This document shows positions 44,126 through 56,640 of a DNA stretch of 64,000 nt, one piece after another. Position 1 is the first letter of the stretch. Every line of letters begins with the position of its first letter. The position numbers and the translations under genes were made by a program. This DNA comes from Dictyophora rubrovolvata. Its lineage: Eukaryota; Basidiomycota; Agaricomycetes; Phallales; Phallaceae. The notes below the pieces were generated by a model, which worked only from the letters and a program-made list of their open reading frames with translations, had not been told where the DNA came from and did no database searches. The stretch is from positions 1,550,001 through 1,614,000 of the forward strand of contig CP114126.1 of the NCBI GenBank assembly GCA_029959195.1, in the 5' to 3' direction.

Positions 44126-44930
44126 GTATTCGGCATTGATAAAGAAATTCATTCTCACCTTTGACCTCGCAATTCATTTAAAATCATTCGCTCCAGTCAA
44201 GACTCAATTGTCCTAAAGTTGAACAAAAATTCCACGAAGAGCCGAAGAAGAATTGAAACTGAGTTCTAAATGTCGCCACGGTGCCGACTGTCCAGACGGG
44301 GCCGTTGTTGCGGCTAGTGCTTCTTACAGCGGCGATTGTCTCAAAATATTATCATCTCCAGACATTTGAGGGAGATTATGTCGTTCTCTTATCAACAGTC
44401 AGGCATGTCAGGCCTTGCTTAATATCGTCTAAACAAAATTTGTACTCTTGTTGTGAGTGTTCTGAAGATGGTCCCCGAGGCCCGAGCGCAAAGTACGGAA
44501 ACGTAGGTAAGGTGATTGAAAACGGACAAGTTGTCCCAAGCAAAAATTCGCATCATTCATTTTAGTTTATGTATGAACGAACAAAGCTGAAAATATTTGA
44601 AAGTACGTATAATGTATATATACATCATAATTTTTTTCGATCATGACATTAAGTAAATACAGACGAACGAAAAATAAAAGTGGATATGAGCTTAGTGACA
44701 GAAATGAGTTTCATTACGTGCTTGATGCGGAGAGTGGCAAAGTTGAATTTTTGACAAGGTTGATACCTGATATTCTTGTTCAGCGAATAACAAGATAATT
44801 CAACTAGACCACTGGCACAGCCTGCCGTACGTATTCGCCAGGCTACGTTTAGCAGACACAATACAACCCAAAGCAGCTCCAGGAAGCCTCAAGCGTCCGC
44901 AGAAGGCAAAAATATTTTCCACAGACACAA
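44126..44930. other. Intergenic, nothing recognised
   Basis: This lies between the truncated g1 and the zinc-finger gene stop. A 94-codon plus-strand frame at 44281-44565 has no support. AT-rich toward 44570-44650. Confidence 0.45.
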
Positions 44931-46262
44931 TCATCCACATATTCGGGTCATATGCCTTCTGAGCGCATCTGTTCTGCTAAAACCCCCATTGCAATGAGGA
45001 CATTCGTACTGAAAGGGTGGTTCGCCACATGCTGCTCGGTGCTTGTTGCTCCGAAAGTGTCGAGCAAGATCGCTGGGTCTGTTCAATGTAAACTTGCATA
45101 CATCACATGCGTATCTCAAAACCCCATCACAATCGACTACTGGGAACTTTCGATAGTCTCGCCGACGTTTGGATTTGAGGAGAATGTCTTGCTTGATGAC
45201 TGGTCGAGGATGTAGAGATGGTCTACTAATAGGTTGTTTCGTCTCAACTTTGGAGTTAGGACAAGTACTCGGGGCATTAAGCGTAAAAGCACGAGGTCTC
45301 TGATCGTCTGCACAGATGGACGCAGAGGTGTTGTTAGAGTACAAAGAAGTGGCTGGTTTGATGGAGTGCGAAGTTCTTGGTTTGATGGGATCTTTCAAAG
45401 CGATTAAAGAATCAGATTCGATATCTTCGGGGACCGATGTACTACCGTGGAACTGGTCGACAACCACATCAGCAGTAACCAGGTTTTGCGTGCACAGTTT
45501 CGTCTCAGGACGGTTCGAGTGATCATACACATAGTGAATTACGACTGCTTCAGGCGATTCGCTAGAAAAGGAGCATCGACTACATTTGACTTTGTCAACT
45601 CCGTATTTGGCTCGATTCTCAACTTTGGCCATATGCCCGCGAGAGGTTATGTGTCTTTGCAGTTGAAGAGCACGGGAAAAGGTTCGGTTGCAGACTGTGC
45701 ATGTGTGGCCTCCGGTGGCGTCCATACAAGTCCGAGACAGTTTGGCTTGAGAACTTTCACTGCCTAAGCTATCTTCGCTGGAGGACTCGACGTAGCTAAT
45801 TCCTATGGCGCAAGTGCGACGTTTCCTTGAAGGAGTGAGAGACGGTGAAGGCGAGGCGGGATGGTCGACGTCCTCCGAGTCGGTAGACTCAGCAAGCAGA
45901 ATAGTCGGAGTGAAGTTATCAGACAATGGGATTAAGTCATCGGTGTTTGGAAGAGTTTTAAGTACAGTATCAGAAGATACGTCTTTTCTGTTGCTATCCT
46001 TTTGAACGATCTTGGAGTGATGTGGGTGGCATACATTTTGTGGCGAGTCAACCCTAGGCGGAGGCTGGAAAGAAATGAACAGAAAGGTCGACATCCATGT
46101 GAGTTTACTTACAGATTCCCATATGCGACAGTAGTTATGTGGACGATAAGGTGATCGGGTAGAGAGATTGTGGGTATTGGACGAGTCGGACGGGTGATCT
46201 TGAGTAATGAATGTTAAAGACATGGGATCGTTGGTCGATGGTGGCATGGAAATGGACAACAT
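44931..46262 (-). CDS. C2H2 zinc-finger protein, 2 exons
   Basis: A 427-residue probable transcription factor or nucleic-acid-binding protein. Exon 1 is 46262-46113 and exon 2 is 46064-44931 (GT..AG, 48-base intron). Four fingers are visible: 'CTVCNRTFSRALQLQRHITS' with GH after it; 'CSRCSFSSESPEAVVIHYVY' with DH; 'YACDVCKFTLNRPSDLARHF' with NKH; and 'YECPHCNGGFSRTDALRRHM' at the extreme C-terminus. The N-terminal half is Ser/Pro-rich and disordered, with 'SRKRRTC' as a possible nuclear signal. The protein ends two residues after its last zinc ligand (TRICG). It shares an 875-base divergent upstream region with RNA14. The target is not known. Confidence 0.85.
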   Translation of the reverse strand: MLSISMPPSTNDPMSLTFITQDHPSDSSNTHNLSTRSPYRPHNYCRIWESVSKLTWMSTFLFISFQPPPRVDSPQNVCHPHHSKIVQKDSNRKDVSSDTVLKTLPNTDDLIPLSDNFTPTILLAESTDSEDVDHPASPSPSLTPSRKRRTCAIGISYVESSSEDSLGSESSQAKLSRTCMDATGGHTCTVCNRTFSRALQLQRHITSRGHMAKVENRAKYGVDKVKCSRCSFSSESPEAVVIHYVYDHSNRPETKLCTQNLVTADVVVDQFHGSTSVPEDIESDSLIALKDPIKPRTSHSIKPATSLYSNNTSASICADDQRPRAFTLNAPSTCPNSKVETKQPISRPSLHPRPVIKQDILLKSKRRRDYRKFPVVDCDGVLRYACDVCKFTLNRPSDLARHFRSNKHRAACGEPPFQYECPHCNGGFSRTDALRRHMTRICG

Positions 46263-47137
46263 AGCAATGTGGTAAAAAGACAGAGAAAAAGACGTTCAAT
46301 TTTCTGAGGGGATGCCAAGAAGGAAAAAAAAGCTGGTGGCGGAGACCGGGAAAAAAAAGGATATTGATCTGTATGTAAAAAAGCTCAGCAATGAAAAGAG
46401 TAAAAGGAAGAGCGAACGCCACTACCTCAGAATTATATATATAAATATATACAAGGAGATGGTGAGATTCACATACCCGTCAGCTAATTAGCCGACTTAA
46501 AAAATCGCTGTAGTTCTCAAGCATGTGGCAAAAACGCGCTCAAACTCGGTCTTGTCCCAAAGACCGAGACCGCGGTTACGCCACAACACACCGAAACGCG
46601 ACGATGTGCGTGCGAAATATAATTAAACATCAATCAAAGCTGTAAATTGAATAAGGTATAAAAATGTAATGTATTGATATGTATCATCAACAAAATGAAT
46701 ACGTGTGCAAAGAGAGCTGATTACCCTTACTTAATACATTCTCAAACTTTTTCGGCAAAAAAAAATTCAACATGACGTATGTTTTATTTGTCTAGATCTA
46801 TCAGAAAGTGTTTCAAGGGATAACTAATGATTTTAAGTGGAGTGGCAAGCTTCAGTAGGGTGTTTTACATGATTTGGAGGACCACAAGTGCTCACCAACG
46901 ACAAGACAACCGACGGGAATGGCACTAGGTGAAATACTTTCAGCCATAATTATTGAATCTAGAACATCCAGATTTAATCGATAGAAGAACGAGACCAGTG
47001 CGGGAACCGCTTCCAGACAAGCTTCAGAATCCGAAGGTTTGTCGGATATTCAAACTCCGCCTCAAAATTGTGCAGTTCCTTGAGCAGCTACGTTTCGTGT
47101 CTTAATCCTTTTTTTCCTTGCCACCGCCGTATGAAGG
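46263..47137. promoter_or_regulatory. Divergent intergenic region of the zinc-finger and RNA14 genes
   Basis: 875 bases with no gene. An A/T dinucleotide tract (TATATATAAATATAT) lies at about 46434-46450, roughly 180 bases before the zinc-finger start. Pyrimidine- and A-rich runs precede the RNA14 ATG. Confidence 0.5.
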
Positions 47138-50100
47138 ATGGGCATGGAAGACTTGCAACCGGAATATCCAGATGTAACTGAAGCATTACAAAATGAATCA
47201 GTCGATGATCAAACTTTGCCGACGATAGCTGAACCGCAGGCAGACGACTTACAAGACTCTCTTCAAGACGCATTAGGCGACGTCCAGACAGAATCTGTGG
47301 CTCAGGAAGCGGCACAGTTAGCTCAGGCAATGGAGACGTCCCCAAGTAACACACAAGAGAATGCCGAAAAACCAGCAGAACCGGACGCACCCCCCCTCCC
47401 AGAGTATGAGGCACTACAACAGCATCTCGAAAAGAACCGTTTCGATCCAGCATCCTGGAATAGACTAATCGACTTGGCGGAAGAAACCACTGACCTTGAA
47501 AAGTTAAAGCAAGCTTATGAAAGTCTACTATTAGCTTATCCTAACATCGTGCGGCTCTCCTTTTCTTTACATCGTGTGCATCTTTGTCTTGTCTAACTCT
47601 GCATGTGGGATATAAATTTCTATTCCTTGTTTTTTATGCTTTCAAAGGCCGATGCACAGATTGCGTACCTAGAGCACTTTATGCAACCCGGATTGTACCC
47701 GCACGCTGAGGCCCTTTTCAACCGGTTTTTAAGACCATCCCCATCGGTTCAGCTCTGGAAATTCTACTTAACATATGTCCGGTGAGCTTGTGGTGCTGAA
47801 ACAATATAGATTTCCCTTCTTTTCTGTGCGATCTGCCTCCTTCACGGCTTGTTCTCATTTCCTTTTCTCTCCAAAGGCGTATGAATGCCGATCCCTCGAC
47901 GCGAGATATGGTTATCAAGGCTTACGAGTTCTCACTCTTGTACATTGGCCAAGATAAAGACAGCGGCGAAATATGGCGCGAATACCTCGATTTTCTAAAA
48001 GCTGGCGAAGTAAGCACTTTGGCGATTCTGTGTGACCTATTTGCGTGACTGCGTCTGACGTGTGATAACCAGACTCATAATACTTGGGAAGAACAACAAA
48101 AGATGGATGCACTCCGGCGTGTATATCAACGAGTAGTTCAGATTCCTCTCGAGAACTTGGAACAATTATGGAGCGAATATAATTCTTTTGAAGTCGGTCT
48201 GAATAAGATAACCGTAAGTTCTTTCTCCGACACAAAAAGGCTGTCAGATATATTTGTTCACCCCGTTTGTAATACTTTTTGAAAAGGCTCGTAAATTCAT
48301 TCAAGATTTGAGCAAAGCCTATATGACCGCCAAAGAAGTATTGAAACAGCTGCGAACACATCTGGCTATACTTTGTCCACCCCCAATACCAACGTCTGCC
48401 ACGTCTACTGGTCGCAAGCCTTTCAGTTTGTTAGAGCCTACCTCTCCGCAGAACGAAGGTCATCGGATGCTTGCCAAGTCATGGAGAGCTTACCTTCAAT
48501 GGGAAGAAAAGAATCCGCTCGATATCGAAGATAAGTCTGTCTACAACGCCCGAGTATATGCTACGTATAAGAAAGCCGTTGTCCGAATGCGCTTCAACCC
48601 TGAGACATGGTAGGTTGCAACCACGCTCTCATCAGAAAGGGAGGTGCACTAATTTCAATTAGGTATATGGCTTACAGTTGGATAGAAAAGAACATTAAAC
48701 CTGATGAAGCGATCGGTTATTTAAAGAATGGTTTGGATGCAAATCCGGCAAGGTAAGATCCCTTACAATTGATCACAAGAGGAAAAAGTGTTGATGGGTC
48801 TACTACAAGTTTTATCCTCAATTTCGCATACGCAGAGGCGTTAGAAGTCGCAAAAAACTATACCGATGCCCACAGCTTATTCACCAAATTCATCGAACTT
48901 CTTCAGGTCGAGCTTGAAAAAAAATTCCATACCCTAGCCCCAGATCCGTCTTTCGCAATGAATGGTACTGCAATTGTACAACATCTTACTGCGTCATCAA
49001 CGTCATCAGCTAACTCGTCCAGTGGTATATCGCCTTCTCTTAAGGAATTCCTCAAGCGCCGAACAGAGTTGTGCATCGCTTGGATAACTTACATGCGTTT
49101 TGGATTACGCGCAGAGGGGTTGAAAGCCGCCCGAAATATTTTTGGGAAAGCGAGGAAAGATAAGTGGATTGGATGGGAAGTTTATGAAGCTGCAGGTAAG
49201 TTCGATGCAAGAGATTACTGCACTACGCTGACCATCATTTTCCGCAGCGTCGCTTGAATATCATTATACCAAGATGTCTGATGTCGCAACGCGAATATAT
49301 GAAACAGGTCTTACCAAGTTTCAAGAGGAGTCTGAGTATGTGATACGGTATCTCAAGTTCTTGATATCCATCAACGATGAGACTAGTAATTTTTTTCTAT
49401 CATTAATACGCCTTCGGTTACTGACCATTTTGAAAATAGATGCAAGAGCTCTCTTTGAGCGCATGGTTAACACTTATACACCGGAAAAAGCTCGTTCACT
49501 GTGGGAGACATGGCTTGGTTACGAGTACAACTATGGAACCCTCACCGCTGCGCTGAAACTAGAAAAACGGATGGCTGAAATTTATCCCGAAGGTATATTT
49601 CTTTTTTATACTTAACCGGCTCAGAATCGCTCAGAATAATAAATAAAAATAATTAGATAACAGCATGCGACGGTTTGCTCAGCGACATATGTACGGGAAC
49701 CATGATCCGATAGCCGAGAGAGACCTTGGTTATGTCCGACTCCCCAACGGATCAGGAAGCTCGACATCGAGTAACGGGTCAACCAAGCCAGACGCCCTCG
49801 CAGCAGTTACTTCTCTCCCCGCTCCCCTTCCAGCTATTGTTGCTGTACAATCTTCGACAAAACGTCCTGCATCTGTCGACCGTGGACGTCCGAATCCTTA
49901 CAATGAACCTCCTGATATTGGTCCCCCGTCCAAAAGGCCACGGGAGTTATCCCCTCCGAGAGATAGAGAAAGAAGAGACAGAGATAGAAGGGATGGGCCG
50001 CCGCCGCCGAGGAGGCGGTACGGAAGCCCGGATTGGGGTCGAGGTAGCCCACCTAGGCGCGAAGGACATTCACGTGACTGGGATCGAGATTCTTCATCTC

Positions 50101-50497
50101 AGGATGATAGGACTCTTGTTCCTGGTCCAGTGAGTTTCTTTATGGGATTATTGCCCCCGTCGGGCAGTTTTGATGGTAAAGCTTTTTTTGTTTGTTTGAT
50201 GAATCGCAAACTTGAATTAGCATATTGACATTTTTTTTTCACAGGTCCTGTGTTCCGCGTAGATGATCTTATGCAGGTATTTCGGACGGCTGGTATACCT
50301 TCCAGGCCTTCTGGAGGACCGCCACCGCCACCACGTGGGAGGTCCCCTCCACGAGGTACGAAAGTTGTCTTTGATCAAGCAAGTGCATACGTTTCACCTC
50401 TTCACCAACCAATTTAGGTCGGCCACCACCGGATTATAGTCCATATCAAGGTCCCGCCGCTGGTGGCAGTGGAAGAATGCAAACAAGAAAGTTCTAG
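47138..50497 (+). CDS. RNA14: RNA14, mRNA 3'-end-processing factor (CstF-77 homologue), 12 exons
   Basis: An 872-residue scaffold of cleavage factor IA, which cleaves and polyadenylates pre-mRNA in the nucleus. Exons: 47138-47548, 47648-47781, 47877-48009, 48073-48213, 48287-48609, 48663-48752, 48810-49195, 49248-49385, 49440-49592, 49657-50175, 50245-50355 and 50418-50497. After an acidic N-terminus come HAT (half-TPR) repeats: 'NRFDPASWNRLIDLAEETTD', 'RFLRPSPSVQLWKFYLTYVR', 'SGEIWREYLDFLKAGE', 'TWYMAYSWIEKNI' and 'ARALFERMVNTYTPEKARSL', then 'RFAQRHMYGN'. The C-terminus is unusually rich in Arg, Asp and Pro (runs of RDRERRDRDRR) before a final 'PVFRVDDLMQVFRTAGIP', which resembles the Monkeytail region binding RNA15. 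The length is normal for the family, and it is the clearest housekeeping gene in the window. Confidence 0.93.
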
Positions 50498-50975
50498 TGG
50501 CGCGGAACGACTTTTAAAAAAAAACATAATTTTTTAATTCGATTTATTTTTGTTCCTACTTTTTGATCAGTTTGTTGATTATGTTTTGTATGTTTTTCAA
50601 GATGAAATAAAGCCTGTCGTACGCGCAACATATGCTCCTGCGGGCGAACTTAGACCGTAATGAACAAAACAATGCTGGCTTGCGACTTGAGCGACTTAAG
50701 TTGTTGTGCATGATGAGCTTAGTTTGCGGAGTCGTTGCCTTTGTCATTACATAAATGAATTTGACCCCGAAAGAAAAAGTAATATATAAATAAGTACAAT
50801 TACATGTAGGCTGTGTCGCCCCACACAAGTGTCCATGAATGTATTTTGACTAGCTTTCTCTCTAAACCTACCCGTCCTGGCTTGTCCCATGCTTGACACA
50901 GAATGATATGTGAAGTTAAGAAGAAAGGCTTATTTAAAGAACCCTAGAAAGCAATAGAGTTAATCAAAATGACTA
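50498..50975. terminator. Convergent 3' region of RNA14 and the DUF3455 gene
   Basis: The genes on either side end tail to tail here. An AATAAA-like signal (AAATAAAGCC) lies at about 50604-50613 on the plus strand. No gene is seen; the 90-codon minus-strand frame at 50556-50828 is unsupported. Confidence 0.45.
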
Positions 50976-51916
50976 TCAAAAGATAATTAATTTAACAAAA
51001 AACATACAGTAGTTCGCCGCGTATGGGATACTAAGTGTAAGCGGAATTGAACCTGCTGCACACTGAAGAGGTTTGCAAATTTAAATGAGGTTTAGAATTA
51101 CTACGTTGAAAAAAAAAGTTGGGACATACCGATGCTGGTGGTTGACCACCTAAAGTGAAGAGTCTGTAAGCCGCGGTAGCAAATTGACCATCCTCACAAC
51201 CTGGAATCGCGTTTAGCTGGAGCCAGTCAATGTTGTTTGCAGGATCGACGGGAGATTGAACATTTTGAGTCTTGTTCATTATCACGAAACCTTCAGGGTT
51301 GCCCTTTTCAGCACCCGAACGAAAATCGAACACAGGAGATAGCGAGGATGGTGGCGTGCCGGGGGCATCAGCAGCAAAAAAATGGTCCCCTGAAACCGTA
51401 AATGGTCTCAACTGGTTAAGTTTGACTTCGACAGGGGTAGTTGAGTCGTCTACTGTTGTTAGGTTGAATTCGGGCGATAGGAAGCTATATATAAAATTTG
51501 AGATGCAAGAAGCATCGACAAGAGTGGCAACTGCGCCGATAGACCTGAAAAAAGAGTTCAACGTGGGTTATCGATACGGCGTTGACAGCAGTGGCCATAC
51601 GTATATGTCCCGGAAGAGTTGCACGTATAATTTTGGATGCCAACACCGAGCTAAGAATTGAAAAGAGAAAAGGGACGAAGATAGTATTCGTCAATACTAG
51701 CGATTATTGAATCATGACCTCATTGCATACCACAAGAGAAATCAGTTTTGAACCATCAGGTGGCGGCGGCAGACCAGCTTGGCTAATAGCCTCGATTGAA
51801 ACATTCGACAGATCACAGTTGCTCCCCAAGTTTGTAGCTAGAGGTATAGCACGACTGGTGGAAGTGTGTCCGAGAATGGAGACGAGGCCCAACAAAGCAA
51901 TTTTAAAGAAGGACAT
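50976..51916 (-). CDS. Secreted DUF3455-family protein, 4 exons
   Basis: A 245-residue protein. Exons: 51916-51731, 51650-51601, 51544-51130 and 51062-50976. The start is the ATG beginning MSFFKIALLGLVSILGHTSTSRA, a clear signal peptide; an upstream in-frame ATG at 51997 would bury it. Family features: 'LGVGIQNYTCNSSGTYTSIG', 'AVATLVDASC', 'SPVFDFRSGAEKG' and 'NNIDWLQLNAIPG', then 'TAAYRLFTLGGQPPASC' and a final 'SIPYAANYC'. Fungal members are often labelled malate dehydrogenase in databases without support; no such motif is seen. The last few residues after 'YAANYC' may differ if a further intron is used. The biochemical role is unknown. Confidence 0.82.
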
Positions 51917-53927
51917 GAGAAAAGCTGGTAGAGATATAATTTTGTCTTGTATAAAAGTATTAGCCGTGAATGAAGTAGATGAATGGAGATGTCGCATAAA
52001 ATCAGATCAAACGGGTGGTTTATATAAGGGACCAAGACCGGCTCTGCGTGGCGTACTGAACGGAATGCACTATCACGACTCGGCATTGACTGACAGATCC
52101 GGGAAGAATTCAGAGATTTACACAAAGATATCAATTGAACCCTAGGCATGATCAATATTTTATGACTGCGCAGTATATACGATATGCTTACTGATGCGCG
52201 TGTTACTGCATTTCTTCTCTGCGTCGGGCACTTCCACGCGATTCGGTACGCGTGACCGTCAATATCTAATACTATACACGACGCTAGCTTTCTGTTGAAC
52301 AACACCATAGGATTTTTTGAGACCTTCGGAAAAGAAAACGGAAGTATAATATGAAGGTGTGATGCTGTTCCGGAAAGCTTCAGTGCAGGGCAGAATAGTG
52401 CCACACACCGCGGAACATTCGGAATTGACGGGTTTCTTCGCTGTCGTATTCTTTGTCTGTCCCTCACGTTTCCATACTGTAGGAGTACGTTGTCTCAAGA
52501 TGTTTGATTATCTTGTTTCGCTGCTTTCGCACCGAAAGTTTGGTACAGGATCGTTGATTTGGCACTTACAGATGGGTTGTTCGTTTCGTGTTACTCCGTG
52601 CATTGCCATCGGAAAAATCGAAACAAAACCCGCGTGATTGACGAATTAGTTGAGACCTAGATTGGAGAAAATGAATTTAGTATTTGTATCACCTTGTGAC
52701 TGATGAATCCATTCCTCCACCAGATAGGTCATCCATCAACAAACTAATACTGTCTCGACTTACATTTGTATGAATATCTTCGTTGGCTAGAAGTTGATAA
52801 CGCACTTTCATTGGCAGCATGCCTTACTAATAAAGACACAACACGCATCGGAATAAACCACGCTAGGCACCAGTTACAGTACCGTGGACACCCGCGCAGC
52901 AAGAAATGCCAGAGATCCATGACTCTACAAACAGTAGTCACCTAAGACCTTCTCTTGGACGACAAGGGGAACTATGGGTGAATCCCAATCAAGTTAAAAA
53001 AAATAGGGCTCGGCCCCAGGGGAACGACCTCAGGAACACCCTTCCGGAGTGATCCCGCTACAGCGCGGAGCGTCACGGAGTTACATATGAGCTCCTGCTT
53101 AGGCCTTTCAGGCTCGGCACATACGTATGCATCTCTTGAGCTGGCGCTATTACTATTAGACTGTGTAGGAGTAAAGACGCGTAAAAGGATCCGAAGGATT
53201 TATAGTGCCTCGCCCTAGCTGAGAGTTTGGATACCTCTAGGAGAGACATTAATGCGACACCATCGACTTGACTGGCAGAAATTTGAGTGCTTAGGTTAGG
53301 TTCGTTCTACATCCTGATAAGATTTGTTTTACCTCGTTGTGTATAAACAGATCTTGACAAGTCAAGTATCCGTTTTATTAGTTGTGGATCGATGCTAAAG
53401 GTTCCTTGCAGAAGTTGATCGACATTGCGGGAATGCTTTCGGCTTGCGACGACTTCGTCATTCTCGTTCAGTCGCAAAGAGGTCTAGCATACGAAAATGT
53501 TTTTTGTTTGTATTTTTATCGAGACTTGCGAAGCTATAACCTGGACTTGAGATATTCCAGTCAAAATGTTTGCGCGTGTCGAGATCGACGCCTTCATACC
53601 GGGAATACCTGACCAAATATGAATCTTTTACCGATCTGTTAGGTCATCACTTTTGGACAAGATAACCACGTTTAATCCTAAGATTTCGACGGGAATATGT
53701 GAATCAACTACATGAATGCAAACGGGAGAGTTGGCAAAGAAATGGTTCCGTTTGTGACACCGCGTGACACCGCGTCTTTATCCCATGTCTCCATGTCCAC
53801 GACATCTCTAAAGTACTGCCTTCGTTTAATATAAGTCAGTTTCCTTGATTCTCTCACACGAAATTATCATAAAATGCTCTTTAGATTATCGCATCCACAA
53901 TTGTATGATTTAACCACGAATACAACA
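51917..53927. other. Intergenic, about 2 kb, no confident gene
   Basis: A minus-strand frame at 52259-52498 reads 'NSECSAVCGTILPCTEAF' and could be an exon of an unrecognised gene, but no spliced partner was found. The stretch around 52990-53240 is more GC-rich with short internal echoes (CTCGGCCCC, GGCTCGGCAC), perhaps an old repeat. Nothing else is seen. Confidence 0.35.
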
Positions 53928-54682
53928 ATGTCGCTCGTTTTCATGACCGCCGCACGTCAGACCGGTTACACGGGTAGTTCTTTCGGTAAGAGAAACAGTA
54001 CAATTATCTCTTAGACTCATTAATCGAAACCATAATAGACCCACAATCTTTGCAAATTAATTCTTATGATGCTGATACCTCAGTATCCTCAAGCCCAGAT
54101 CCTTCTCTTCCTATCACCACGTCTGATGCATCTCAAGCGTCAGTTCCTTTAACGGATACAACGGATACGTCCGATAACACTAGCACTATCTTCATGACAA
54201 GCACAAACACGACCACAGCTCCAGCCACGGCCGCGCCTTCTGCAAGGGTTCGCTATATTGCCATCGGTGTACTGGCTTTTGTCACCGGAATAATCCTACT
54301 ATCTGTACTTGTCAGAAGAACGTGCAGAAAAGACCGACGCCGTAGGCTTACTATCAGACTAGTTCGAAAGCGCTCTGACTCCAGTTTGCAAATTCAACGA
54401 GGAACGGCCTCTTCCTCGTCTTTTTGCATTGGAGAGAAATCTCCGGAGGATCGCTCAAAATTGAACGGACACGGGACAAGAAGCGAACGAGGACTAGACT
54501 GTGCTTATTCTGCTGGACTTGCTGGGATTGGAACCACTAAATCAACGCATAATTTTCGATACAATACTCAACCACAACCACCAAATCAGAGCACTGATGA
54601 GAGTAATCCGAAGCCCGTTTGTTTCTTTTCTCCTGTTTCATCTACTTCCTTGATTTTATTTACGCCATTTTTAGAATTTTGA
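53928..54682 (+). CDS. Ser/Thr-rich single-pass membrane protein, 2 exons
   Basis: A 233-residue protein. Exon 1 is 53928-53985 and exon 2 is 54039-54682 (53-base GT..AG intron). The N-terminal 80 residues are a mucin-like Ser/Thr/Asp stretch (e.g. 'TTDTSDNTSTIFMTSTNTTT'), followed by one membrane span near residues 93-113 ('YIAIGVLAFVTGIILLSVLV'), a strong basic stop-transfer (RRTCRKDRRRR) and a polar tail. No signal peptide is seen, so the N-terminus is probably outside, with the span acting as anchor. This layout recalls fungal wall-stress-sensor-like proteins but lacks a Cys-rich WSC domain. The C-terminal end may be off by an unseen intron. Confidence 0.62.
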
Positions 54683-55570
54683 TACCCCATACGGAACCTC
54701 TACACGCATATTGAAACAATGGCAAGGGATGGCAGCGCCTTTCACTTCCAGTCACCTTGCGCCAGAATTCAACACCGAGAAAAACAAAGTTAAGAAATTA
54801 GATATCCGGCAAGAAAAGGAGGTACGCGAACACAGCCAGATTCTCAAAGCCGACTAACATCGCGTATCTTGCTAGAATCTGTCCAGATACGATGCTAGAA
54901 ATGATACGAAACGGAACGGCACTGCTTTTATGAAATTCCCTGCAGGCCCCCTCGTGACGGTGCAAAATGGCGCAATAGAGAAGATCCCTTGTATTTATCC
55001 CGTTGCCGTACCGCCTAGAGTGCTTACGAACGCCGAAAAGGAGTGGATGCGCGGAATAGCATTTTAAGTTATCGTTTTGTATGTGCACTGACGGTAGCTG
55101 TGTTTAGACTTGTCAAATATACATAATGGCTAGCTATCACTTATACTCAATTGTGAAATGTCCGTTATTAGGATTTTCTCGTACTAGTTATGATGTAATT
55201 TCACGTATGCCATCGGCGAAAGCTTTGAATTATGATTCTTGTTCAGACGGACATTGACTAATTCGGATTTAGTATACAAGATTGGATGTCTTTCTGTCGT
55301 CAAATTCATTGAGCTGTCATACATATTTTTATCTGGATAACGTTAGTCTGATTGAGATATAAATAAACAATTCAAGGGATTCGACATTGAAGCAAGTATA
55401 CGTATGTACATGCAAATTCATTAACCGGCAACCTGGTACCTTCTGATTTTGGGTGCTCATGTTGTTAATGGAACCTAAGCCAAACTTGGGCGTTCTTACA
55501 ATTTTCCCCTTTTTTGGATGAAATAGAAGCGGGAACTGACACTGACATGGATCACCATTCTGCTGGTAAG
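54683..55570. other. Intergenic, nothing recognised
   Basis: A 96-codon minus-strand frame (54798-55088) is unsupported. AT-rich toward 55090-55400. Confidence 0.4.
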
Positions 55571-55790
55571 TTATTTTGTCTCAATCGATGATATCAACCA
55601 ATATGAGACGTAACCATGAATAGTCGACAATGTAATGTTGAGAATCAATGTCGTCGAGTATGCAGCAACTGCGAACTGAGCTGCCATACAACGTCTTTCG
55701 GCGTTTTGCTGGATTTTAAAGAAAATTGGAATGCCGAATCCGCCCCGATCCCATGTGAAGATGTCTGGAATCTTGTACCGACGAGGTTGT
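55571..55790 (-). pseudogene. g2 fragment, unit V
   Basis: This reads 'NAERRCMAAQFAVAAYSTTL' on the minus strand, a relative of the g2 stretch 'NAKTFPMVAQMAFAAYPSLV'. Only this hydrophobic Gln/Tyr-helix region survives. It lies directly beyond the 3' end of the next g2 copy and may be a separate older copy. Confidence 0.55.
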
Positions 55791-55883
55791 TTTATACCCT
55801 GATAATTGGAAACTAACCGCTGGTTTGCTCTAGGTCCACCGGGTTTATGATTATTTATTACTATTTGGCCGACTGGAATCATG

Positions 55884-56640
55884 TACATTTTACGGGATCA
55901 CTTCAAGTTGGCCTAAAAACTCCTCCGGTAATCTTAAATCCTTCAGGTGATCTTTTAATCGATTCGCGTGTTGTTGTACCATCAACATGAATTGAGCCAA
56001 ATTGAAACGTTCTGATCTTTTGACACATTGAGGAGCTTGGTGGCGACTACAAGTGACATAAATCCCCATTTCTTTGGAAAATTGTTTTCGTCCCATTCAG
56101 TGACATGGGGGGAAAAAGGATTCCATTTCCTGCGTATCCTATGCATACCATAAATCACGACCCACTCAATAGCCCTATAACCGACGTACCTCTTGTTTAT
56201 GTTCTTTGCCTTTCGGTTGCGATCACCATTGGGTGATTAGAGATGCGATAATTGTAATGAGCAGCAGATAGGCGGCGAATGCAAGCTGTGCCACCATTGG
56301 AAGTTTCTCTGCATTATCTTGTGACTTCCTTAGGGATTGCAACCCTGCTGAACCCATATCCTAAGGAACTTGGGGATGACCGGAATCTTCTTCTGGCGAT
56401 TGCATGTAAATAAATCGGATCTTGGACGGATTTTGAGATAATCCCCTCCTCTATACGAGTCACAAAGTCGGGTTTTGGACGAGAACCAAAGCACATTATT
56501 TCGTTCTCTGAATTTCAGCTGGGCATTTCTAGTATCATATGAAATGGTGAAGATATGTTTGGTGGTGAAGGCGTACGATGTCGTTTCGCACTCTGGTACG
56601 TTCAAAAAAATCATTCGTGAGACTACAAATTCACCGCTCT
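55884..56640 (-). pseudogene. g2 remnant, unit VI
   Basis: The matching parts in order are the end of exon 3 ('NVPECETTS'), exon 4 with 'FGSRPKPDFVTRIEEGIIS', the 'VAQLAFAAY'-like stretch near 56240-56310, and the tail 'HANRLKDHLKDLRLPEEFLG'. Several breaks interrupt the frame. The 5' half (exons 1-2) is missing; instead a GC-rich kinase gene follows at 56.8-58.8 kb, separating this g2 from its expected divergent partner at 59565. Confidence 0.78.

Noticed and set aside
51838-52467. 209-codon minus-strand frame upstream of the DUF3455 gene
   Set aside because: It overlaps the true first exon in another frame, has no splice logic and no protein-like pattern.
52980-53060. GC-rich stretch considered as a tRNA or structured RNA
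   Set aside because: No A-box/B-box pair, no cloverleaf pairing and no CCA-proximal stem could be built by eye.
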